A model generated the notes under the pieces. It did no database searches, was not told the DNA's origin, and worked only from the letters and a program-made list of their open reading frames with translations. A stretch of 42,762 nt of DNA from Candidatus Competibacteraceae bacterium (GTDB lineage: Bacteria > Pseudomonadota > Gammaproteobacteria > Competibacterales > Competibacteraceae), in NCBI GenBank assembly GCA_003989065.1, contig RXIW01000026.1, forward strand, positions 1-42,762, written 5' to 3'. Below, in pieces: positions 20,895-29,482 of the stretch. The position numbers and the translations under genes were made by a program. Within the stretch, counting starts at the first letter, position 1; each line of letters starts with the position of its first letter.

Positions 20895-21758
20895 GTGACG
20901 CTGGATCATCACTGGTTTTCCGAAACTCACTCGGCGACGGGTTCCGCCTTTTCCCTCAAGCTCCAGGGCAAGCTGCACGAGGCGCAGAGTCCCTGGCAAC
21001 AGGTCGCTGTCTACGCCACTGAAGCCTTTGGCAACCTGATGGTGATCGACGGCTATATCATGCTATCCACTCGTGACAATTTTCTGTACCACGAGATGAT
21101 GGTCCATCCGGCCCTGTTCACCCACCCCGATCCGCGCCGCATCCTGATCATCGGCGGCGGTGACTGTGGAACCTTGCGGGAGGCGCTCAGGCATCCGGGA
21201 GTGGAAAGCGTGGTGCAGGTCGACATCGATCAGGAAGTCACCCGGGCGTCCGAACGCTATTTTCCCGAATTGTGCGAATCCAACAGCGACCCACGGGCGC
21301 AGTTGCGCTTCGATGACGGCATCGCCTGGGTCAAGAACGCCAAGCCGGGTCAGTACGATGTGATCATCGTCGACAGCACCGATCCGATCGGACCGGCCGA
21401 AGGCTTGTTCGCTGAACCGTTCTTTCGCGATTGTCTGCGCGCGCTGGCGGACGACGGGCTACTGGTCCAGCAGAGCGAGTCGCCCTTGTTCCACCTCGAA
21501 ACCATCCTGGTGCCCCTGCACCGGACCTTGCGGGCCGCCGGTTTCGCCGACACTCACAGCCTGCATTTCCCGCAGTGCGTTTATCCGTCCGGCTGGTGGA
21601 CCGCCACCCTGGCGCGCAAGACCGGCCGAGTCGCCGACTTCCGGGCTGCGGACGCTGCCGCCAAGCCCTTCGCGACCGAGTATTACAATGCGGAAATCCA
21701 TCGCGCCGCGCTGGCGACCCCGGAATTCATGCGGCGGGCGCTGGAATCGGTCGGCTGA
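20895..21758 (+). CDS. speE: Spermidine synthase
   Basis: Aminopropyltransferase making spermidine from putrescine and decarboxylated SAM. From the GTG at 20895 the product is 287 residues, the usual size, and begins with TLDHHWFSETHSATGSAFS as in the family. Key blocks are VIDGYIMLSTRDNFLYHEMMVH, the SAM-type motif ILIIGGGDCGTLREALRH, VDIDQEV, and DVIIVDSTDPIGPAEGLF with the catalytic aspartate. The GTG is chosen over GTG 20850 and ATG 20862 because of the well-spaced AGAAAGG and because the longer forms would overlap the speA start. Confidence 0.95.
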   Translation: MTLDHHWFSETHSATGSAFSLKLQGKLHEAQSPWQQVAVYATEAFGNLMVIDGYIMLSTRDNFLYHEMMVHPALFTHPDPRRILIIGGGDCGTLREALRHPGVESVVQVDIDQEVTRASERYFPELCESNSDPRAQLRFDDGIAWVKNAKPGQYDVIIVDSTDPIGPAEGLFAEPFFRDCLRALADDGLLVQQSESPLFHLETILVPLHRTLRAAGFADTHSLHFPQCVYPSGWWTATLARKTGRVADFRAADAAAKPFATEYYNAEIHRAALATPEFMRRALESVG

Positions 21759-21767
21759 AAAACACAA

Positions 21768-21789
21768 GGGCGGAGCCATGGCTCCGCCC
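21768..21789. terminator. Bidirectional terminator between speE and the second PII gene
   Basis: A perfect palindrome with 11-base arms (GGGCGGAGCCA and its complement). On the minus strand it is followed by TTGTGTTTTT, a good T-tract for the PII gene transcript. On the plus strand it lies 10 bp after the speE stop, but only TCTCGT follows. Confidence 0.75.
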
Positions 21790-21804
21790 TCTCGTCGATC
21801 TTGA

Positions 21805-21824
21805 ATTGCGCCTTGCGGCGCAAT
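21805..21824. terminator. Second hairpin at the PII gene 3' end
   Basis: ATTGCGCC (21805-21812) pairs perfectly with GGCGCAAT (21817-21824) around a TTGC loop, 7 bp after the PII stop on the minus strand. With the 21768 hairpin it forms a double terminator-like end. Confidence 0.5.
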
Positions 21825-21830
21825 CCATCA

Positions 21831-22199
<369 letters not shown>

Positions 22200-22249
22200 T
22201 CAAAGCATGAACTGGAATATAACCGAAATCCATTGCTAAGCGCGATTTT

Positions 22250-22287
22250 GCGCGGATATCGGACTCTGGGGGGTTCGATATCCGCGC
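22250..22287 (-). repeat. Strong stem-loop between amtB and the second PII gene
   Basis: Perfect 12-base arms, GCGCGGATATCG (22250-22261) and CGATATCCGCGC (22276-22287), flank a 14-base loop. It lies 8 bp after the amtB stop on the minus strand. The sequence after it on that strand (AAAATCGCGC) lacks a T-run, so it is not a classical terminator. It may reduce read-through into the second PII gene or stabilise the amtB transcript. Confidence 0.7.
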
Positions 22288-22295
22288 CCACCCCA

Positions 22296-23663
22296 TTACA
22301 GGTTGTAGCCGCGCTCGTCGTGCAAAGAAATATCCAGACCTTCGGTTTCCTGTTCCTCGGTTACGCGCAAACCGACGATCGCATCGACGATCTTGAGCAG
22401 AATGAAGCTGGCGATAGCGGTATAGATCAAGGTGAACGTCGCGCCCTTGAACTGAGCCCAGAGTTGGGCACCCAGGCTCACGCCGTCGGCGAGGCCGACC
22501 CCGCCCATCATCTTGTCGGCGCACAGGCCGGTGAGGATCGCGCCGATGTAACCGCCGACCGCATGGACGCCAAACGCATCCAGCGAATCATCGTAGCCCA
22601 TGGCCTGCTTCAGTTTAGTCGCAGACAGGAAGCAGACGGAACCGGAGATGAAGCCGATCAGCAACGCGCCCATCGGGCCGGCAGTGCCGGAAGCGGGGGT
22701 AATGGCCACTAGGCCAGCCACCGCGCCAGACGCGATGCCCAGCACGCTGGGCTTGCCATGGGTCATCCATTCCGAGAACATCCACGCCAGCGCCGCCGCA
22801 CCGGTGGCGATCTGAGTCACCGCCATCGCCATGCCGGCGCTGCCGTTGGCCGCCACGGCGCTGCCAGCGTTGAATCCGAACCAGCCCACCCACAGCATCG
22901 AAGCGCCTACGATAGTGAAGTTGAGGTTGTGCGGCGGCATGGCCGTATTCGGATAACCCTTGCGCTTGCCGACGACCAAACAGGCGATCAGACCCGCGAC
23001 CCCAGCATTGATATGCACCACGGTACCGCCGGCGAAGTCCAGCACGCCCCAGGCGCTACCGATCAGCGAACCCGCGCCACCCCACACCATGTGGGCGATC
23101 GGCAAATAGACGACCGTGAACCACAAGGCCATAAACAGCAGCAGGGCCGAGAACTTCATCCGCTCGGCGAATGCGCCGACGATCAGTGCGGGCGTGATGA
23201 TGGCGAAGGTCATCTGGAAGGTCATGAACACCGTTTCCGGGATGGCGTTCGCCGCCGTGGCGACCGGCTGCCATAGACTATCCACCGTGACCCCGCTCAA
23301 GAACGCCTTGCCGAGAGAGCCCACGAAGGAATTCAGATTGATCACATTGGCTTCCATACCCGTGGTGTCGAACGCCACGCTGTAGCCATACAGGGTCCAT
23401 AGCACCGTCATCAGTGCAGTGATCGCGAAGCACTGCATCATCACCGACAGCACGTTCTTGGCGCGCACCATGCCGGCATAGAACAGCGACAGACCGGGAA
23501 TGGTCATGAACAGCACCAGCGCGGTGGAAGTCAGCATCCAGGCCGTATCGCCGGAATCGAGGACCGGCTTTACGGCCTCCTGGGCTGCCGCCAGCCCAGG
23601 CGCTAGCGCTGCCAGCAGCGCTAGCGGGCCTACGTACTTCACCATTCGCATCGTTTTACTCAT
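22296..23663 (-). CDS. amtB: Ammonium transporter AmtB
   Basis: Trimeric inner-membrane channel for ammonium, closed by binding of the PII T-loop. The 455-residue product has a cleaved N-terminal signal (LALLAALAPGLAAAQ) and 11 membrane spans. It shows the Amt signature region DFAGGTVVHINAGVAGL with the pore-histidine, GVHAVGGYIGAILTGL with the second pore histidine, and GLSLFYAGMVRAKNVLSVMMQ. It lies 64 bp downstream of glnK, on the same strand. Confidence 0.97.
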   Translation of the reverse strand: MSKTMRMVKYVGPLALLAALAPGLAAAQEAVKPVLDSGDTAWMLTSTALVLFMTIPGLSLFYAGMVRAKNVLSVMMQCFAITALMTVLWTLYGYSVAFDTTGMEANVINLNSFVGSLGKAFLSGVTVDSLWQPVATAANAIPETVFMTFQMTFAIITPALIVGAFAERMKFSALLLFMALWFTVVYLPIAHMVWGGAGSLIGSAWGVLDFAGGTVVHINAGVAGLIACLVVGKRKGYPNTAMPPHNLNFTIVGASMLWVGWFGFNAGSAVAANGSAGMAMAVTQIATGAAALAWMFSEWMTHGKPSVLGIASGAVAGLVAITPASGTAGPMGALLIGFISGSVCFLSATKLKQAMGYDDSLDAFGVHAVGGYIGAILTGLCADKMMGGVGLADGVSLGAQLWAQFKGATFTLIYTAIASFILLKIVDAIVGLRVTEEQETEGLDISLHDERGYNL

Positions 23664-23727
23664 CAGTCATGTTCTCCCAGAGTTTCAATGAAGACCCAAC
23701 GGTCACCCTTATCGACAGGTTTGGTGT

Positions 23728-24216
<489 letters not shown>

Positions 24217-24282
24217 TTAAAATAATTTTGTGCCATATCCTTCGCTCCCCTCTCCCTCTGACCGCACCCACACCCGCCATGA

Positions 24283-24299
24283 CGCACTATTATGGTGCA
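24283..24299. promoter_or_regulatory. NtrC enhancer-type site upstream of glnK
   Basis: CGCACTATTATGGTGCA differs from the dyad TGCACY-N5-RGTGCA only at the first base. Its centre lies about 130 bp upstream of the predicted sigma-54 start, a normal enhancer distance. A poorer half-overlapping copy (TGCAC, then GGGCAC) follows at about 24296-24311. It is also 76 bp upstream of the divergent ubiK-like gene. Confidence 0.7.
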
Positions 24300-24374
24300 C
24301 TACACGGGGCACGCAAAAACCGGAAATTCCCGCTAAACTGGCGTCTGACAATCCCTGCCGCTGGAGAAATGGCG

Positions 24375-24668
24375 ATGATCGACCCTAAATCTTTCGATGA
24401 TCTGACGAAACGGTTCACCGAGGCGCTGCCGCCGAGCTTCAAGCAATTCCAGGTGGAGATGGAAAAGAATTTCCATGCCGCCTTGCAGGCAGCCTTCGCC
24501 AAGCTGGAGCTGGTGACCCGCGAAGAATTCGAGGTCCAACAGGGTGTGCTGGCCCGCACCCGCGCCAGAGTGGAAGAACTCGAAAAACAAGTCACTGAGC
24601 TGGAAATGAAAATCGCTCGACGGCGCAAGAGTGCGGAGAAAGCGGCCGAACCGGACAATGGCGAATAA
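24375..24668 (+). CDS. ubiK: UbiK-type accessory factor (BMFP/YqiC family)
   Basis: Small coiled-coil protein; UbiK assists the ubiquinone-biosynthesis complex with UbiJ under aerobic conditions. The 97-residue product starts MIDPKSFDDLTKRFTEALPPS, has an amphipathic N-terminal half and the conserved VTREEFEVQQGVLARTRARVEELEKQV coiled coil, and ends in a basic tail. The ATG at 24375 has CTGGAG 8 bp upstream; ATG 24369 is too close to it. It diverges from glnK, and its promoter region overlaps the NtrC site. Placement before the comM-like gene is common in gammaproteobacteria. Confidence 0.9.
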   Translation: MIDPKSFDDLTKRFTEALPPSFKQFQVEMEKNFHAALQAAFAKLELVTREEFEVQQGVLARTRARVEELEKQVTELEMKIARRRKSAEKAAEPDNGE

Positions 24669-24792
24669 CGACCACGGCGACCCGTTCTGCGTCAGACTTC
24701 TGACCCGCTGCCGCCATAGCCGTCACTGCATCAACATGGTGCAGCGCGGGCGATGTTGTCAGTCGTGATACGAGTCAGTCACGGATTACAAT

Positions 24793-26301
24793 ATGTCGCT
24801 CGCCATCGTCTACACTCGCGCCCAGGTCGGCATCGACGCGCCCTTGGTCAGCGTAGAAGTGCATCTGTCGAGTGGCTTGCCGGGATTGTTCATCGTCGGG
24901 CTGCCGGAAGCGGCCGTGAAGGAAAGCAAGGACCGGGTGCGCGGCGCTATCCTCAATAGCCAGTTCGAATTTCCCAGTCGCCGCATCACTATCAATCTAG
25001 CCCCGGCCGATCTGCCCAAGGAGGGTGGCCGCTTCGATCTGCCGATCGCCCTGGGCATTCTGGCCGCGTCGGGCCAGATCAATCCCGAGCGCTTGAGCCA
25101 GTACGAATTTCTCGGTGAGCTGGCCTTGAGCGGCGAACTACGCCGCATCCGCGGGGCGCTGCCGGCCGCACTCGCCTGCCGCGATGCCGGACGTACCCTG
25201 CTGGTACCGAGCGACAACGCCGGTGAGGCGACCTTGGTGAGCGATGCGCAGATTCTAGGCGCGGCGCACCTGCTGGAAGTCTGTCGCCAACTGGCCACCG
25301 GCGCGGCGTTACAGCCGCCGATCGCGCCATCCCGCCCGGTGGCGGTCGTGCTGGAACGGGATCTGGGCGATGTGCGCGGCCAGCATCACGCCAAACGCGC
25401 CTTGGAAATCGCCGCTGCCGGCAATCACAACTTGTTGCTGATCGGTCCGCCCGGCACCGGCAAAACCATGCTCGCCTGCCGCTTGCCAGGCATTCTGCCG
25501 CCACTGAGCGAAGCGGAAGCGCTGGAAACCGCTGCCATCGCCTCGGTCAGCGCCCAGGGTCTGGATTTGCAGCAATGGGGCATCCGACCGTTCCGGTCGC
25601 CGCACCACACCGCCTCGGCGGTGGCGCTAGTCGGCGGCGGCGGACAGCCCCGCCCCGGTGAAATTTCCCTGGCCCATCAAGGCGTCTTGTTCCTCGATGA
25701 GCTGCCAGAGTACGATCGACGAGTGCTGGAAGTATTGCGCGAGCCGCTGGAATCGGGCCGGATCACCATTTCCCGCGCCGCCCGCCAGGCCGATTTCCCA
25801 GCGCGCTTCCAGCTGGTGGCGGCGATGAATCCCTGCCCCTGCGGCTATCTGGGCGACCCCGACCGGCGCTGCGCCTGCGGGCCGGAACAGGTGCGCCGCT
25901 ATCGGGCGCGGGTCTCGGGGCCGCTGATCGACCGAATCGACCTGCATATCGAAGTCCCGCGCCTGGCGCACCGCCTGTTGCGCGGCGATACCCCGGAAGA
26001 AACCAGCGCGACGGTGCGCGACCGGGTTTGCGCCGCGCGCGAGCGCCAGCTGCAGCGGGCTGGCAAACCCAACAGCCTGCTCAACACCCGCGAGATCGAA
26101 CGCGACTGCCGGCTGAGCGAAGCCGATCATCGACTGCTGGAACAGGCGCTGGCCCGTCTGGGACTGTCGGCGCGGGCCTATCACCGCATCCTCAAGGTCG
26201 CCCGAACCATCGCCGATCTGGCCGCCAGCGCCGACATCCGCACGCCGCACCTGACCGAAGCCATCAGCTACCGCGCTCTGGATCGGGCGCAGGCGCGCTG
26301 A
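24793..26301 (+). CDS. comM: YifB/ComM family Mg-chelatase-like AAA+ ATPase
   Basis: AAA+ ATPase; ComM is a hexameric branch-migration helicase used when transformed DNA is integrated, and YifB homologues occur in non-competent bacteria too. The 502-residue product has the N-terminal Lon-protease-like ChlI domain (VEVHLSSGLPGLFIVGLPEAAVKESKDRVR), Walker A GPPGTGKTM, Walker B VLFLDELPEY, the Cys-rich block NPCPCGYLGD...CACG, and the C-terminal Mg-chelatase domain. It begins about 125 bp after ubiK. Type IV pilus genes in the window make a competence link possible but unproven. Confidence 0.94.
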   Translation: MSLAIVYTRAQVGIDAPLVSVEVHLSSGLPGLFIVGLPEAAVKESKDRVRGAILNSQFEFPSRRITINLAPADLPKEGGRFDLPIALGILAASGQINPERLSQYEFLGELALSGELRRIRGALPAALACRDAGRTLLVPSDNAGEATLVSDAQILGAAHLLEVCRQLATGAALQPPIAPSRPVAVVLERDLGDVRGQHHAKRALEIAAAGNHNLLLIGPPGTGKTMLACRLPGILPPLSEAEALETAAIASVSAQGLDLQQWGIRPFRSPHHTASAVALVGGGGQPRPGEISLAHQGVLFLDELPEYDRRVLEVLREPLESGRITISRAARQADFPARFQLVAAMNPCPCGYLGDPDRRCACGPEQVRRYRARVSGPLIDRIDLHIEVPRLAHRLLRGDTPEETSATVRDRVCAARERQLQRAGKPNSLLNTREIERDCRLSEADHRLLEQALARLGLSARAYHRILKVARTIADLAASADIRTPHLTEAISYRALDRAQAR

Positions 26302-26345
26302 TCCATTCCCCTTCTTGAGCCATTCGCATCGTGAGCAAAGCCGCC

Positions 26346-26831
26346 ATGACCCGCACTGTCCCCACCACCCATATCCCGCCTTCGCTCCATCTCGGCCCTC
26401 TTCCATGGCTGGGAATGGCCTTGCTGCTCGCTGTCCTGATGTTTCCCGCCCACGCCCAGCAAATCTCCGACGCCAAGGTGGAGGCGCTGGTGGAAGCACT
26501 GCGACTGTCGGCACCGAAACCCGGCCCCAACGGCGGGCTCTACAGCGACTGGCAGGTCAAACCCGACAACATCACCCGCTGGTCCAAGCGCTGCCTCAAT
26601 CAGGAGGTCACCCCGGAACAGTTCGCCGCCGATCAGGCGCTGGCTCGCCAGATCCTGGCTTGCGTGATGGGGAAGGTCTTGCGCGAGCAGGTCGCCGCCG
26701 GCAACAACGAAATCGTCGCCGTACAACGCTCGGCCGCCTGGTGGATGACCGGCGATCCCGAGCAGTACAACAGCGGCTCCACCAGCGCCTATACCCTGCG
26801 GGTGCTGGAAGCCTACCTGCGGTTCTTCTGA
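26346..26831 (+). CDS. Predicted secreted protein, unknown function
   Basis: Not recognised. From the ATG at 26346 (161 residues; a GTG at 26331 would add five) the product has a signal peptide ending AHA before QQISD. A mature domain of about 120 residues follows, with two cysteines (RCLNQEV and ILACVMGK) that could form a disulphide. Conserved-looking stretches are ALRLSAPKPGPNGGLYSDWQ and AAWWMTGDPEQYNSGS, ending in a helix. It follows the comM-like gene by 44 bp and converges with the NrtR-like gene. Codon use matches the neighbours, so the gene looks real. Confidence 0.7.
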   Translation: MTRTVPTTHIPPSLHLGPLPWLGMALLLAVLMFPAHAQQISDAKVEALVEALRLSAPKPGPNGGLYSDWQVKPDNITRWSKRCLNQEVTPEQFAADQALARQILACVMGKVLREQVAAGNNEIVAVQRSAAWWMTGDPEQYNSGSTSAYTLRVLEAYLRFF

Positions 26832-26850
26832 GCGCACATCCGGCGCTCGT

Positions 26851-27597
26851 TCACCGCGCGTAGCGGCTGATGCTGCGGGGGAAAAACGTGCGCCGGTCGT
26901 AATCACGGAACCGGTAAACCTGTGCCGGCCGGCCGCAACCGTCGCGCAGCTTGCCGGCGACTTCCTCCAGCATATCGGCCTGGGTGACCCGGCGACGAAA
27001 CGAACTCTTGTCGAGCGGCTGTTGGAGAATGATCTCATAAGTCCGCTGCAACTCCGGCAGGGTGAACTCCTCCGGCAGCAAGTGCACGGCGATATGGGTA
27101 TATTCCAGCTTGGAGCGCAGACGCTCTACCGCGTCAGCCAGGATTCCGGCGTGGTCGAAAGCCAGTTCGCAGTTCACCCCGTCGCCCTGTACCGGCATCC
27201 AGCGCACCGCCTCCCGCTGTTTGCCTGGCGCGGCCGGGTCCGAGGCCATCAGCGCGAAATAGACGGTAGTGGCAGTCCAGCCGCGTGGATCGCGTTCGCG
27301 GGAGCCGTAAGTCTTGAGCTGCTCCAGATACGGCGCATGCACCCCGGTCTTCTCGACCAGCCGACGCAGGGCGCAGGACTCGATGGATTCATCCATCTCC
27401 ACATCCAGAAACCCGCCCGGCAAGGCCCAACACCCCACGAAGGGCGGATCGGCGCGCTTGACCAGCAACACCTGCAACCGCTGGCTACGGATCGTAAAAA
27501 TCACCAGATCGACCGAGAACGCTGCTCTCTCGCCCGGCAAGGCGTTGGGCTGAGGCGGCGATTCCGCCGCATCCGGCTTGACTGGCGTGATCTTCAT
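26851..27597 (-). CDS. nrtR: NrtR-like Nudix/winged-helix transcriptional regulator
   Basis: 248 residues: a Nudix-like domain (about 25-165) followed by a winged helix (about 170-235, with LPELQRTYEIILQQPLDKSSFRRRV). This is the NrtR layout, a repressor of NAD metabolism genes that responds to ADP-ribose. The segments HAPYLEQLKTYGSRERDPRGW and TVYFALMASDPAA are typical of NrtR. The Nudix box is degenerate: where REUxEE is expected it reads RRLVEK, so hydrolase activity is doubtful, as in characterised NrtR. It lies 18 bp after the PP2C gene as the last gene of the nicotinamidase operon, next to a divergent sirtuin. An active ADP-ribose hydrolase remains possible. Confidence 0.85.
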   Translation of the reverse strand: MKITPVKPDAAESPPQPNALPGERAAFSVDLVIFTIRSQRLQVLLVKRADPPFVGCWALPGGFLDVEMDESIESCALRRLVEKTGVHAPYLEQLKTYGSRERDPRGWTATTVYFALMASDPAAPGKQREAVRWMPVQGDGVNCELAFDHAGILADAVERLRSKLEYTHIAVHLLPEEFTLPELQRTYEIILQQPLDKSSFRRRVTQADMLEEVAGKLRDGCGRPAQVYRFRDYDRRTFFPRSISRYAR

Positions 27598-27615
27598 GGC
27601 CTCAACTCCATGGCC

Positions 27616-28455
27616 TCAACCCACGGCATTGTCCATCTTGACGAATACTCCCATGCTGAGGTCGTCGAGATTGAAAATGTTGCGCCGACCGTAATCAGCC
27701 ACCACCTGACGCAGCTGATGTTTGACGAACGCGCCATCGGTATCGAGGAAATCCAACAGGGCGCGCGCCATGACCAATAGATTCATCCGCTCGCTCAGCT
27801 CGATGTCCACGAATGAACGCAGGCCATCGGTGGCCACGGCTACGGTCGGCAACGCGGCAAGGCTGAAACTGAATACGGTCGGCGCATCGAAGCGCTCCCG
27901 CCGAGTCGTGATCCCGCTGTCACTCAGATAATGGATCCGCTGCGCCGAAGCCGGCGCTTCGATCGAGTCCCGATAGAGATCTTGCCGCTCCGGGTCCAGC
28001 TGATAAGACAGGTAATAGGGCGCATTGCCGGCGTACTCGACCTCGATCGCCGCCACCCCGCCATCGAGACGCCGGACGGCCAGACAACCATCGCCGTACA
28101 GATGGACATACACCGTCACCCCATCGCACCAAGCCACCAGCAAGGTCGCGTCGAGTATCGACAGATTCATGCCCAGGTCGCGCACCTGCCGAGCGGCGCG
28201 ACGCACGATCCGGCGTCCCAACCGCCAATGCCGCGCATGCCGCTCTGCCTCGTCTCGCGCCGCGAGTGCGAATTGCGGCAACAACCGGCGCGCATTCAAC
28301 GCCAGCAGGCGTGCACCCACATCGCTATCCGGGGCCGAAGAACAGCCGTCGGCCAAGATCACATACGGAAAGCCAGCCCAACCCTGATAGACATAATCCT
28401 GACAGCACAGGTGCAATTTGCCGATGGTGAAGTGGGAATCCAAGGCCACGGTCAT
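27616..28455 (-). CDS. PP2C-like serine/threonine phosphatase in NAD operon
   Basis: 279-residue cytoplasmic protein with the scattered metal-binding motifs of PPM/PP2C phosphatases: QD at 19-20, ADG at 35-37 (D36), DATLLV at 102-107, GDG at 121-123, ATDGL at 208-212 (D210), and LDDLS at 263-267. So all the aspartates needed for two metal ions seem present. No sensor, membrane or kinase domain is fused to it. The ATG at 28455 overlaps the nicotinamidase stop (ATGA), so the two are translationally coupled. I know of no established role for a PP2C protein in NAD salvage; the target is unknown. Confidence 0.75.
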   Translation of the reverse strand: MTVALDSHFTIGKLHLCCQDYVYQGWAGFPYVILADGCSSAPDSDVGARLLALNARRLLPQFALAARDEAERHARHWRLGRRIVRRAARQVRDLGMNLSILDATLLVAWCDGVTVYVHLYGDGCLAVRRLDGGVAAIEVEYAGNAPYYLSYQLDPERQDLYRDSIEAPASAQRIHYLSDSGITTRRERFDAPTVFSFSLAALPTVAVATDGLRSFVDIELSERMNLLVMARALLDFLDTDGAFVKHQLRQVVADYGRRNIFNLDDLSMGVFVKMDNAVG

Positions 28456-29252
28456 GCGCACATGAACTCCGCCGCCTTGACCGTTCTCATCCCGCGCTGC
28501 TTCATATCGGCCAGGAACTGGTCGGCCAACTGCTCGAAGCCTGGCACCGGCGAACTGGTATCCTCGATCAGCACCAGTTTGCCGATGCTGTCCGGGCCGA
28601 AGTGATCGGCGATATCGCGCACCGTGTTGGCCACGCAATGCGACAGGGCTTGTCCGGACAAGGCTACCTGATCGGCGGTTTCCAAGGTCTCGATCAAGCG
28701 TCGGTTGAGTTGGGTGGCCGGATCGGTCGGATCGGGCACATCGGCCTGCACGGCCGAATAGTGTTCGGTCCACGGACTCTGGCCCTTGGTCACATAATCC
28801 ACCCGGGCGAGTTTTCGCTCCTCCCAGCCCCGAAGCGCGTCGGCCACTGCCGGCATCACATTGTGGCCCCAGGTCCCGACCAGACAGTGGGGCGGCCAGA
28901 TGGTCAGCGTATAGCGACCGTTGTCGCGCAGCGCCCGCACGTAGTCCAGCGCCCGCTGTCGGTAATCCGGCCGGAATGGACGCCAGTCGCCATTCTCCAC
29001 CTCGGCCACGGTGATCTGGGTAAAGGGCGCGGGCTGTTGGCCGTTGCGATCCAACCAGAACACCGGATGGGCAATATCCACCAGTTGGTGGGTATCGAGC
29101 GTGACATGGATGGCGGCGATTCGATCGTCCAGCCGGTTCAGCAGTTGCGCCAAGCGCCTGGCATCGGCGCTGGCCCCCGGCACCGGCAGGGCCGCCCCGG
29201 AGACATCGCTGAAATCGTTCTGGGGATCGATGATCAAGAATTCGAGATGCAT
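28452..29252 (-). CDS. pncA: Nicotinamidase-type cysteine hydrolase
   Basis: Predicted to hydrolyse nicotinamide to nicotinate and ammonia for NAD salvage. The 266-residue product has the isochorismatase-like fold with the full PncA set: Asp9 in LIIDPQNDF, metal ligands Asp53 and His55 (LDTH) and His122 in IWPPHCLVGTWG (compare WPDHC in PncA), Lys156 in VTKG, and Cys206 in SGQALSHCVANTV. It is longer than E. coli PncA (about 213) by inserts in the first and middle thirds. The ATG at 29252 starts the conserved LEFLIIDPQNDF; the frame open to 29375 runs into the palindromic operator and is not used. Confidence 0.85.
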   Translation of the reverse strand: MHLEFLIIDPQNDFSDVSGAALPVPGASADARRLAQLLNRLDDRIAAIHVTLDTHQLVDIAHPVFWLDRNGQQPAPFTQITVAEVENGDWRPFRPDYRQRALDYVRALRDNGRYTLTIWPPHCLVGTWGHNVMPAVADALRGWEERKLARVDYVTKGQSPWTEHYSAVQADVPDPTDPATQLNRRLIETLETADQVALSGQALSHCVANTVRDIADHFGPDSIGKLVLIEDTSSPVPGFEQLADQFLADMKQRGMRTVKAAEFMCA

Positions 29253-29357
29253 GGTGGCTTTCCTCGGTTGCGGGTATTGTCTGCGCCAGCCACATTCAAG
29301 CGGGTTGTAGTCCACATTATGACACTCCTGACTACCGACCATCAGCGAATATGACAT

Positions 29358-29380
29358 TATAGTTGTAAAATACAACTATA
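29358..29380. promoter_or_regulatory. 23-bp palindrome, candidate NrtR operator
   Basis: Perfect 10-base arms TATAGTTGTA and TACAACTATA around AAA, in an AT-rich patch of an otherwise GC-rich intergenic region. It lies 105 bp from the nicotinamidase start and 102 bp from the sirtuin start, so one bound regulator could act on both divergent units. No other palindrome of this quality is in the 230-bp gap. Confidence 0.75.
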
Positions 29381-29482
29381 TGGAATGTCTTTCCCGACGC
29401 GGTTCTCGTCCAATCGAACCGGCGCGTCAACATGTTATGCTACTGTCATGGTCTTGTTAGCCATCCGGAGGCTGCCCCCATC

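Noticed and set aside
21768..21824. Two hairpins near the PII gene as an attachment site or small RNA
   Set aside because: Their position between two converging stop codons and the T-run on one side are explained by termination.
24219..24234. A second TGGCAC box on the minus strand upstream of glnK, as a sigma-54 promoter
   Set aside because: The -24 half is perfect but the -12 half reads TATTT without the required GC, unlike the site at 24173-24188.
28456..29295. A 559-residue form of the PP2C-like protein
   Set aside because: The extension is only the open alternate frame of the nicotinamidase gene; the ATG at 28455 fits the domain and the coupled overlap.
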